DNA of 7,762 nt from Kiritimatiellia bacterium (GTDB lineage Bacteria > Verrucomicrobiota > Kiritimatiellia > RFP12 > UBA1067), in assembly GCA_017521065.1 (NCBI GenBank), contig JAFXEA010000549.1, forward strand, positions 1 to 7,762, given 5' to 3'. The position numbers and the translations under genes were made by a program. Positions 1 through 6,299 of the stretch are shown here, one piece after another; position 1 is the first letter of the stretch, and each line of letters starts with the position of its first letter. Below the pieces are notes generated by a model that had not been told where the DNA came from, did not search any database, and worked only from the letters and a program-made list of their open reading frames with translations.

Positions 1-352
1 CAACATTCCATATGACATTTCACCCCGGGCACCCGAGGAGACATATCAGGCAATTTTTTGCTCAATTCTCTACTTCATCGGCGTTGGAGTCACGCCTGAG
101 GTGCGCACAAACGAAGGTCGCATCGATGCTGTGATGGAGACGCCTGATCATGTGTATGTGATGGAGTTCAAGCGCGATGCATCCGCCTCTGAAGCGCTTT
201 CGCAGATCAAAGATAAGAAGTATTATGAAAAGTTCCTTGGTTCCGGCAAAAAAATCACCCTTATAGGCGTAAATTTTGATTCAACCAAGCGTACAATAGC
301 AGAATATGTGATGGAGGAAATGGAAGATATTCAGGACTCCATAAAGTCATGA
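1..352 (+). CDS. PD-(D/E)XK nuclease-like protein, C-terminal part (AAA-ATPase-like/DUF1703 family)
   Basis: The frame is open from the first bases of the window to TGA at 350-352, so this is the last ~116 residues of a longer protein. It matches the C-terminal domain (PF08011 type) of proteins that usually carry an N-terminal AAA-ATPase-like domain (PF09820) and run to roughly 500-570 residues. Visible features are APEETYQAIFCSIL (helix with a conserved Glu), then EGRIDAVM and YVMEFKR, which supply the D...ExK nuclease-fold residues, then ALSQIKDKKYYEKF and the closing strand KKITLIGVNFD. Members are abundant, often in many copies, in gut anaerobes; their role is not established and they may be mobile or defence-related. 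No function is claimed beyond the fold. The stop overlaps the next gene's ATG (ATGA), so the two are probably co-translated, which is odd for a nuclease-like protein beside glycan genes. Confidence 0.85.
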   Translation, partial: NIPYDISPRAPEETYQAIFCSILYFIGVGVTPEVRTNEGRIDAVMETPDHVYVMEFKRDASASEALSQIKDKKYYEKFLGSGKKITLIGVNFDSTKRTIAEYVMEEMEDIQDSIKS

Positions 353-1992
353 AATCGATGGCAACAGATATGCACAAATACACAGCAGAAGAGCTTGATG
401 AACTTTTCAGCTCCAATGCACTCGAACGCATCGGAATGGGGTCGAGGCGTTCGTGCCATCGCTTGCCCTGCGGAAAGCTGTGCGTAAAATGCTACCGAAG
501 CGACGAAGAGATCCTTGAAGGGAAATATCCAGGGCACGCCGATACGGTACCGCTTTCGCGATCTGTAGTAAAAGAAATACAAAAGTTCAGATTTGACGAA
601 AAGCGCAATACATCCTGCCAGGAATACCGCTACTGGAAGAAACTGCGCGATAGATTGCATCCCGACGTGTTTTCCGTTTTCCCTCAAACGTTTGAATGTG
701 TTCTCGTCCCTTCACGCGGATGGTGCATCATTGAAGAGATTGTCCAGAATTTCGATGGCTCAGATTCCAAACCGTTCGCTACAGCATATCGTCAGGCAAA
801 TGATTCTATGAGGAGCGATCTGCTGATGTCTTTAAATGCAGTAGTCTCAAACCTCATCGCTTCTTCCGTTCGATTATACGATCCACAGAATATTGTTGTG
901 CAGATGCTTACTGAGGAGAAATTCAGGCTTCGCCTTGTAGACTTCGAACCTGCCACTCGCTGCCTTATACCAATTGATTCGATGCTTCCGTCTCTGGCGC
1001 GCATTAAAACACGTCGCAGGATCAAGCGTTGGCTATGGGAACAGATAGGTGTGGATGATCAGAAGATGTCTGTCCGTAATATTGATTCATCATCTCCGAT
1101 CTCCATGTCGTTTTCCGTTTCCGACAACTACTCCCAGCATCTGGCAGTGGTACTTGCGAGCGTTCTTGAAAACAACCCTGATTCACAGTTTGTTTTCCAC
1201 GTCCTTCACCGGAACATCTCGGAAGAGAATCAATCGTGCATTCGAGAACTTGAACGGCTGTATCTGAACGGGAAAGTATGTTTCCATTTGATAGACGCGA
1301 CATTGTTTGAATCGTTCCCAATACCCAAAGAGCTGGAGCACGTAACGAAAGAAACATATTTCCGTTATGTTTTGCCGGACATTCTCCAAGACGAAAAGAG
1401 GACGATATATTCCGATGTTGACGTTCTGTGCGTAGGGGATCTTCGTCCCCTGTGGGAGATTGATTTGAGAGGGCGCATTATCGGGGCGGTTTCCGAAGGA
1501 CATGACGGCGAGTTCAAAAAGAGACTGCTCGGTTTGACGGATGATGCCCCGTACTTCAATGCGGGGATGCTGGTTATGGATCTGGAAGCCATGAGAGCCG
1601 AGCGCAGCCCCGCAGTGTTGATGAAGAACACAATCAAATACGCAAACCGGATCGCATGGCCGGATCAGGATATCATCAACATAACATTCAGAAACAGAAT
1701 TCTTGAACTGGAGATGATTTGGAACTGTTTCAGGCGCGTTAATCAAGGCGTGAAAAAACGTGTGGTCATTCGTCATTTCGCAAGTGCGACCCAAAAGCCT
1801 TGGTGCAATATATGGAAAAACACGACCTGGCCCGCCTATCTCAAGTATCTGCTTAAAACCCCCTATTCGAAAAATGCATGGCGTTTTGTCTGGGGACATG
1901 TCATGGGTTTCTTTTACTATAGATACACAAAGAAAAAAGTAACACGACATCTCGTATGCGGAATAAGAGTCTGGAGGAGTCGCGCCAGATGA
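349..1992 (+). CDS. YrbL-like kinase-fold domain fused to GT8 glycosyltransferase
   Basis: 547 residues in two domains. Residues ~25-235 align by eye with E. coli YrbL (PF10707, protein-kinase-like fold): IGMGSRRSCHRLP (Gly-rich loop), CVKCY (candidate Lys47), QEYRYWKKL, IIEEIVQNFDG, LYDPQNIVV (Asp178/Asn181, catalytic-loop position) and LVDFE (Asp198, metal-binding position). Residues ~249-505 are a GT8 (RfaI/RfaJ/LgtC-like) GT-A domain: SMSFSVSDNY, YSDVDVLC (DxD at 356-358), FNAGMLVMDL (403-412), WPDQDIIN (437-444) and IRHFASATQKPW (474-485), a variant of the usual H-x-G-KPW metal/UDP motif. The C-terminal tail is basic and aromatic, fitting membrane association. It should transfer Glc or Gal from a UDP-sugar to LPS core or a similar acceptor on the cytoplasmic face; kinase activity is inferred only. 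ATG 349 overlaps the preceding stop (ATGA) with only a weak AGGA at 333-336, so coupling is likely. ATG 358 or 370 is also possible. Confidence 0.88.
   Translation: MKSMATDMHKYTAEELDELFSSNALERIGMGSRRSCHRLPCGKLCVKCYRSDEEILEGKYPGHADTVPLSRSVVKEIQKFRFDEKRNTSCQEYRYWKKLRDRLHPDVFSVFPQTFECVLVPSRGWCIIEEIVQNFDGSDSKPFATAYRQANDSMRSDLLMSLNAVVSNLIASSVRLYDPQNIVVQMLTEEKFRLRLVDFEPATRCLIPIDSMLPSLARIKTRRRIKRWLWEQIGVDDQKMSVRNIDSSSPISMSFSVSDNYSQHLAVVLASVLENNPDSQFVFHVLHRNISEENQSCIRELERLYLNGKVCFHLIDATLFESFPIPKELEHVTKETYFRYVLPDILQDEKRTIYSDVDVLCVGDLRPLWEIDLRGRIIGAVSEGHDGEFKKRLLGLTDDAPYFNAGMLVMDLEAMRAERSPAVLMKNTIKYANRIAWPDQDIINITFRNRILELEMIWNCFRRVNQGVKKRVVIRHFASATQKPWCNIWKNTTWPAYLKYLLKTPYSKNAWRFVWGHVMGFFYYRYTKKKVTRHLVCGIRVWRSRAR
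1973..1979 (+). promoter_or_regulatory. Strong ribosome binding site that fixes the GT2 start
   Basis: GGAGGAG lies 9 bases before ATG 1989, inside the last codons of the YrbL-GT8 gene. It selects ATG 1989 over the in-frame ATG at 1956, which has no comparable site and would add 11 residues not typical of GT2 N-termini. Confidence 0.8.
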
Positions 1993-2954
1993 ATTGCAAA
2001 GCAAGATGGGACGATGGATTGCCGGCGGTTTCAGTTATCGTGCCGGCATACAACTCGGAAAGGTTCATCAACGCTTGTGTTGATTCGCTCCTTGCGCAGA
2101 CATGCAGTAACATTGAAATTATCGTTATTGACGACGGCAGTACCGATTCAACACCTGAAAAGCTGAAGAAGTATATAGACGATAGCAGGGTACGCATCGT
2201 TACGCAAAAGAACAGAGGTGTTTCGGCAGCGAGAAATGCTGGGCTTGCCCTTGCGCACGGTGAGTTCGTTTCGTTTGTCGACTCCGACGACGTTATGCAT
2301 CCGGCTTACATCGAGAAATGTCTTTGTCTGGCGCGGAGTGATGATTGCGAATTTGTTCTTATAGATGTTGCCGAGTTTGATGATGACGGAAAATTGACGT
2401 TTGATTCTCTCAACGGCAACGATTTTGACGAGGTTCTCAGCCCGCTTGAATATTATCTCGACAATGGTTTCAAAGGCGGCATGTCGTCAATGTTCGTACG
2501 CCGCCGGTTGATTCAAGACCTAAAGTTCCCCGAAGGGGTTTCAAAGGGCGAAGACTTGTGCTTTTCGTATTCGCTTCTGGCTCGACTCAAGAATGGTCGG
2601 CGTCTTCACGGCTCCGCTTATTTCTACCGGCGCACGGAAGGGTCTCTTGACAGAACGGCAATGACACTTAAGGATGTCGTCTCTCTCGCCGATATCATGC
2701 GCAGGCTTTATAGTATATATGCAATTGATGAAAGAAAGCTTGATATAATCAAGCGGCACCTTTTCACAAAGATGATTAAGAACATCGTAAAACGTGCCGT
2801 TTCAAACGCATCGCCTGACGCCGCTGACGCAATGCGGCATGAAATCGCATCGCTTGTACGCGACGGAGTGGTCGGATATAACGGTTTTACATTGCGCTGG
2901 CGCTGGCGGCTGTGGCGCATGTGCCGCAAATATAAATCCGGACGGAGGGTGTAA
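1989..2954 (+). CDS. Family 2 glycosyltransferase (GT-A fold)
   Basis: 321 residues from ATG 1989, chosen for the GGAGGAG site and the ATGA overlap with the upstream stop. The GT2 signature is complete: VSVIVPAYN (14-22), IDDGSTDST (nucleotide-binding Asp, 48-55), NRGVSAARNAGL, FVDSDD (metal-binding DxD, 98-101), GEDLCF (187-192, ED catalytic-base region) and YFYRRTEGSLDR (211-222). The C-terminal third (~235-321) is helical and very basic (RWRWRLWRMCRKYKSGRR), as in enzymes that sit on the inner membrane. No transmembrane helix is evident, so this is not a processive synthase. It would add one sugar from a nucleotide donor to a lipid-linked or LPS acceptor. Donor and linkage cannot be read from sequence. 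It overlaps the next gene by one base (TAATG), in the middle of the glycan operon. Confidence 0.93.
   Translation: MNCKARWDDGLPAVSVIVPAYNSERFINACVDSLLAQTCSNIEIIVIDDGSTDSTPEKLKKYIDDSRVRIVTQKNRGVSAARNAGLALAHGEFVSFVDSDDVMHPAYIEKCLCLARSDDCEFVLIDVAEFDDDGKLTFDSLNGNDFDEVLSPLEYYLDNGFKGGMSSMFVRRRLIQDLKFPEGVSKGEDLCFSYSLLARLKNGRRLHGSAYFYRRTEGSLDRTAMTLKDVVSLADIMRRLYSIYAIDERKLDIIKRHLFTKMIKNIVKRAVSNASPDAADAMRHEIASLVRDGVVGYNGFTLRWRWRLWRMCRKYKSGRRV
2944..2949 (+). promoter_or_regulatory. Ribosome binding site for the pyruvyl transferase gene
   Basis: GGAGGG ends 4 bases before ATG 2954, a slightly short spacing. It lies within the last codons of the GT2 gene, and with the TAATG overlap supports re-initiation by terminating ribosomes. 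Confidence 0.65.
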
Positions 2955-3880
2955 TGGCAATCTCTCTTTATTATTGGAATGACATGCCGAATTTCGGTGA
3001 TCGACTGAATGAAGATGTGTGCAAATATCTCTCCGGATCGGATCCTGTTTGGGCATCGCCCAAGCGTTGTAATGCCGCATTCATCGGCAGCATTCTTGAA
3101 AAATTCATCTATCGCAGAAAACATTGGACAGCGGACGCCTTATGGATTAAATATTTCCGCCGCAAGGTCGATGTTTGGGGGAGCGGATTCATCAAGCAAC
3201 CGGAATATCCCTGCGAAAGGTTGATGAGGCGGCTTAATGTCCATGCCGTACGCGGCAAGCTTACTCTGGAACGTTTGCGAGGATTGACGGGCGGTGCTCT
3301 TGACAATGTGGCAATCGGCGATCCTGGACTTCTTGCGTCGAAACTGTATCCCGCGAAGACTCCTGCTTTTCGTGTCTGCGGGATAATCCCTCATCACGCG
3401 GAGCTTGCCGACATCAAGAGAACCAACGAGATTGTCGCAATAGAGCGCGAGAGTGGAATTTTGACAGAGACTACCGTTAAGGCTATGCCGCTCTTTGAAC
3501 GTCTGGCGAAATCCATTCCCGGATCTGTTGTCTTAAATCCTGAAAGCGCCCCCAAGATGGTTATCAGCCGCATAAGCGAATGCAAGGCGGTTTTATCGTC
3601 TGCAATGCATGGATTGATTGTGGCCGACAGTTTCGGCATCCCCAACATCAGGGTGGTCGCTTCAGACTCTCTTATGGGTGGCGATTATAAATTCAGAGAC
3701 TACTACTCGGCGTTTTCAAAAGGTAGATACAGAGTTGTTGACATAAGAGAAGACATCCCGTCAAACCTTCTGGAATTAACCAGAAACGGTTTTGAAGATT
3801 CTCGGAATGAAGTAGCAAAGATTCAAGTTTCTTTGGATAGATCTTTCCCCTTTAGAAGTACGGTTGATAGTCCTCGATAA
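2954..3880 (+). CDS. Polysaccharide pyruvyl transferase family protein
   Basis: 308 residues with the landmarks of PF04230 (PS_pyruv_trans, GT-B-like fold): YYWNDMPNFGDRLNE (7-20), DVWGSGF (73-79), HAVRGKLT (97-104), IGDPGLL (121-127), CGIIPHH (142-148) and SSAMHGLIVADSFGIPN (215-231) with the conserved His219. No signal peptide or membrane helix is visible, so it should be cytosolic. Characterised members such as CsaB or the exopolysaccharide pyruvyl transferases move pyruvate from phosphoenolpyruvate onto a sugar as a ketal, adding negative charge. Other members act as glycosyl- or colanic-acid-type transferases, so the family is secure but the reaction is not. It starts one base inside the GT2 stop codon. 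The following gene's ATG is one base past its TAA, so it is a middle gene of the operon. Confidence 0.9.
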   Translation: MAISLYYWNDMPNFGDRLNEDVCKYLSGSDPVWASPKRCNAAFIGSILEKFIYRRKHWTADALWIKYFRRKVDVWGSGFIKQPEYPCERLMRRLNVHAVRGKLTLERLRGLTGGALDNVAIGDPGLLASKLYPAKTPAFRVCGIIPHHAELADIKRTNEIVAIERESGILTETTVKAMPLFERLAKSIPGSVVLNPESAPKMVISRISECKAVLSSAMHGLIVADSFGIPNIRVVASDSLMGGDYKFRDYYSAFSKGRYRVVDIREDIPSNLLELTRNGFEDSRNEVAKIQVSLDRSFPFRSTVDSPR

Positions 3881-3881
3881 A

Positions 3882-4832
3882 ATGAAAATCGGCATCTACA
3901 AAGACACTTTCGCCAACAACCGTGGCGCTGACATCGCGGTGAAGAACCTCGCCGCCGGATTAGAGGAACGTGGGCATGCGGTGACGCTTTTCGACAAATC
4001 CCAATTTGCGGAAAAGATACGCGGCGATTATGATGCCCTTATTTCGACCGGCACGAACGAGATTCTTGATTTGGCGAAAGTTGATGGGCTTCCGCCGATC
4101 ATTCAGCAGTTCCACACCGACCCAAGGTATCCATTTCGCCATTGGATCAAGCGCTGGCGGCGCAATCGGGCGATAAAGGCAGCGCTTAAAAAGGCAGCGG
4201 TGTTTCAGATACTGCGAGAAGAGCATGTCGATACGCTACAAAAACTCATCGGTGTTTCAAAGGATAAAATCATCGTCATAGGGAACTGGAGTTGCTTTGA
4301 AGATTGCACAAGAGCCATTCCCGAAGAGAAGATCATCCTCTGCCCAGGTGCGATAAACGCCGATAAAAATCAAATACTTCTCGTTGATACGTTCGAGTCC
4401 GTTGCCGATGAATTTTCCGATTGGCAGGTTCATATCTACGGGCGCGGTAAACCAAAGGACGAGGCTGCGCTTTTAAAGCGCATCTCCGCGCAAGGTCTGT
4501 CCGACCGCATATTGCTCAAAGGATTTACCGATCTTTGCGAGCCTTACGCCAAATGCGCTTTTGTGGCGTTCCCATCGAAGACTGAAGGATTTGGCATGGT
4601 TATTCTTGACGCGGCCATGTTCAAAAAAACGTCCTTGACGATCTGCGACTGGATCGGATGCGGCGAATCCGTCTCCCCGTCCGATTTTGCCGAAGCTCTT
4701 CGCAGACTTATGTCTGACGCAGACTATCGCCATAGACTCGGCGAACGATCTTTCGAGTACTGCAAGGCACACTATTCCCGCAAAATGATTCTTGATAAGT
4801 GGGAATATCTCTTATCAAGAATGATACCGTAA
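3882..4832 (+). CDS. Family 4 glycosyltransferase (GT-B fold), short variant
   Basis: 316 residues from ATG 3882. That start gives MKIGIYKD, the usual first beta strand of the fold; a TTG at 3864 in the same frame would overlap the previous gene and is less likely. No clear Shine-Dalgarno is visible, so coupling to the preceding stop is probable. The N-terminal Rossmann half has RGADIAVKNLAAGLEERGHAVTLF in two runs (14-29 and 30-37). The C-terminal half has ILCPGAINADKNQ (152-164), VHIYGRG (183-189), ILLKGFTD (210-217) and PSKTEGFGMVILDAA (231-245). The usual E-x7-E donor motif appears as Glu235 and Asp243. The segment between TICDWIGCGES and VSPSDFAEAL is shorter than in typical GT4 enzymes, lacking most of the loop that usually follows the conserved Glu. 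It probably adds a hexose to the glycan; activity is likely but less certain because of these changes. Confidence 0.88.
   Translation: MKIGIYKDTFANNRGADIAVKNLAAGLEERGHAVTLFDKSQFAEKIRGDYDALISTGTNEILDLAKVDGLPPIIQQFHTDPRYPFRHWIKRWRRNRAIKAALKKAAVFQILREEHVDTLQKLIGVSKDKIIVIGNWSCFEDCTRAIPEEKIILCPGAINADKNQILLVDTFESVADEFSDWQVHIYGRGKPKDEAALLKRISAQGLSDRILLKGFTDLCEPYAKCAFVAFPSKTEGFGMVILDAAMFKKTSLTICDWIGCGESVSPSDFAEALRRLMSDADYRHRLGERSFEYCKAHYSRKMILDKWEYLLSRMIP
4785..4825 (-). terminator. Hairpin, probable terminator of the lpxB-Nudix-hydrolase operon, inside the GT4 gene
   Basis: Arms 4785-4799 and 4811-4825 pair over 15 positions with one mismatch (4787/4823), giving 12 uninterrupted base pairs around an 11-base loop. 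Read on the minus strand it starts about 11 bases after the hydrolase stop codon (4837) and is followed by a short T run (TTTG). On the plus strand no T run follows. The stem is A+T-rich (three G-C pairs in the 12), so strength is uncertain. It lies wholly within the last codons of the GT4 gene and ends five bases before that gene's stop codon. Confidence 0.55.
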
Positions 4833-4836
4833 TGCC

Positions 4837-5826
4837 CTATAGGCTAAGATTCTTCAGATACCTGTCAAGGAATCGGTAGCCTTCCTCTGTAGCCGAACGC
4901 GGAGGACGGTGACCTGTCGCATGGTTTATGAGCTTCAGCCTATCCGGATGTTTCTCATATCCCTTCGCCCTGCGCATGATGACTCCGCTCTCTTCATTGT
5001 CCGCCTGACCTGCAATGAGGCAAAACGGCTTACCGCCGGAAAGCGACAGCAGTCCGGCATGATCCATTCCTTTTAACCTCACCTCATTCAGCCTGTCGCC
5101 CCAGTACCAGACATCCTTCCAGTTCGTCTGATCCCAACCGATGCCAAAATCACTCGCAACGATCACCTTGATACGAGGATCAAGGCATCCGGCATAGAAC
5201 GCCATCTTTCCGCCTAAGGAATGACCGGTAATGCCAATGCGTTCCGGATCAACACGGGGATCTGCGGCGACAAGATCAATGAGCAGCCTCGTGTCGAACG
5301 TCAGCTTGCCTATGCCCGTCCACCCAGGATGGTCCTCCTTAAGCTTACGTCCCACATGACCCCATTTCCCCCATGCTGCATCGGGGGATCCCTTCTGGGA
5401 ATATGTAAGATAATATGCCTCCGCCGTTACCGTTATGTACCCACGCTTCGCAAGATCGCTCATGTATGCAACCTCAGCAAAATACGTAAGGTTCGTATTC
5501 GGCGACAAATACCGGAATTTCAGACCGCCAGTCTTTGGATCGAAACCTAGCATCGCCTCCGGATAATAGAACGGGACCACCACAGCGGGAAGACGCCCCT
5601 TTGCATTTTTCGGCACAGCCACCATAAGCCTCTGAAATGTTCCTGGGCCGTTCGCCTGATGGTATTCCTCCACGTCGAAATCGGGGAAGGAATATGTTGC
5701 CGTTTTCTCAACGCTGCGCGGGAACGCCGCATATTCCGCCGGCGGATCCAAATATTCGTTCCAATCGGCAAAGGCAGCAACACCGCAAAAGGCAACAGCC
5801 AACACAGCTATATTCTTGAACATCAT
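4837..5826 (-). CDS. Exported alpha/beta hydrolase (dienelactone hydrolase/acetyl xylan esterase-like)
   Basis: 329 residues. Residues 1-20 form a Sec signal peptide: MMFKN, a hydrophobic core, and AFA before DWNEY, giving a signal peptidase I cleavage after Ala20. The Cys at 14 is not in a lipobox. The mature part is an alpha/beta hydrolase: LPAVVVPFYYPE (79-90), RGYITVTAEAYY (128-139), DPRVDPERIGITGHSLGG with nucleophile Ser203 (189-206), CLIAGQADNEESG (269-281, acid Asp276) and NHATGHRPP (301-309, His306 the likely catalytic base). Similar proteins act as esterases on sugar esters or plant polymers. The substrate is unknown and the protein should be periplasmic or outside the cell. The start has two adjacent ATGs with GGAG (5833-5836) upstream; 5826 or 5823 would serve. 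It is last in the lpxB operon, 37 bases after the Nudix gene, and converges on GT4 with 4 bases between stops. Confidence 0.85.
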   Translation of the reverse strand: MMFKNIAVLAVAFCGVAAFADWNEYLDPPAEYAAFPRSVEKTATYSFPDFDVEEYHQANGPGTFQRLMVAVPKNAKGRLPAVVVPFYYPEAMLGFDPKTGGLKFRYLSPNTNLTYFAEVAYMSDLAKRGYITVTAEAYYLTYSQKGSPDAAWGKWGHVGRKLKEDHPGWTGIGKLTFDTRLLIDLVAADPRVDPERIGITGHSLGGKMAFYAGCLDPRIKVIVASDFGIGWDQTNWKDVWYWGDRLNEVRLKGMDHAGLLSLSGGKPFCLIAGQADNEESGVIMRRAKGYEKHPDRLKLINHATGHRPPRSATEEGYRFLDRYLKNLSL

Positions 5827-5832
5827 TTACAT

Positions 5833-5836
5833 CTCC
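5833..5836 (-). promoter_or_regulatory. Ribosome binding site for the exported hydrolase
   Basis: GGAG on the minus strand sits 6 bases before the first and 9 bases before the second of two adjacent ATG codons, so it does not decide between them. No -10/-35 pair is obvious in the 37-base gap, which supports co-transcription with the Nudix gene. Confidence 0.55.
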
Positions 5837-5863
5837 ACGAAGAACTCAATAGATTTCAAGGCC

Positions 5864-6295
5864 TCAACATTCAAACCGCACGTCCGGCCAATCCGAAAGA
5901 CGCCTAAATGCGGTCGGAAGAAGATTCGCGGAATCAAGATCGCCAAGATCCTGCCAGATGAACTCTATCCAGTCCTCTTGAGATTTCAATGATCCGTATT
6001 CCACTTCATCCGCAAGTTTCAGTTCATATATGAGATTGATTTCCGCATGCGGCTTTCCATGCTGAAGGAAGGAATTTTCAAGCGTACCAAGAAAAGCGCC
6101 TGTGGACGAATCCACACCAAGCTCCTCCTTCACCTCCCGCACAAGCGCGACACGTCCGGTCTCTCCAAACTCGATGTGTCCGCCGGGAAGATATGTGGAC
6201 TTGCCGCCCTTGGCGCGACAGAGAAGCAACTTGCCATCCCTTACGCACACACCACGTGCAATCGACTCTATTCCGGCGAGCTCATATTCATTCAT
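5864..6295 (-). CDS. Nudix hydrolase
   Basis: 143 residues with a complete Nudix box, G-x5-E-x7-R-E-V-x-E-E-L-G-V, at residues 39-61 (Gly39, Glu45, Arg53, Glu54, Glu57, Glu58). Upstream are RGVCVRDGKLLLCRAKG and YLPGGH, the usual first strands, and downstream is a strand with HAEINLIYELKL. The box binds Mg2+ and cleaves a nucleoside diphosphate linked to some group X. The substrate cannot be deduced; nucleotide sugars, dinucleotides and oxidised nucleotides are all possible. Length is normal for a single-domain member, with no signal peptide, so it is cytosolic. ATG 6295 is chosen for the AGGGAAG site upstream. The gene starts 4 bases after the lpxB stop, so the two are transcribed together; a housekeeping or sugar-nucleotide role would fit that setting but is inference. 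Confidence 0.93.
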   Translation of the reverse strand: MNEYELAGIESIARGVCVRDGKLLLCRAKGGKSTYLPGGHIEFGETGRVALVREVKEELGVDSSTGAFLGTLENSFLQHGKPHAEINLIYELKLADEVEYGSLKSQEDWIEFIWQDLGDLDSANLLPTAFRRLSDWPDVRFEC

Positions 6296-6299
6296 TTCT

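Noticed and set aside
1434..1451. Perfect 6-bp G+C-rich hairpin AGGGGA-tcttcg-TCCCCT within the GT8 domain
   Set aside because: It lies in the middle of a conserved coding stretch (CVGDLRPLW), with no T run and no boundary nearby; most likely a by-product of codon choice.
1183..2004. Long minus-strand open frame of 273 codons
   Set aside because: It is antisense to the GT8 domain, whose motifs are clearly conserved on the plus strand; the antisense product has no recognisable motif and low-complexity Cys/His-rich composition.
3864..3881. TTG start for the GT4 gene
   Set aside because: It adds six residues before the usual MKIGIYKD first strand and overlaps the preceding gene by 17 bases without a good ribosome binding site. 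ATG 3882 sits one base after the stop.
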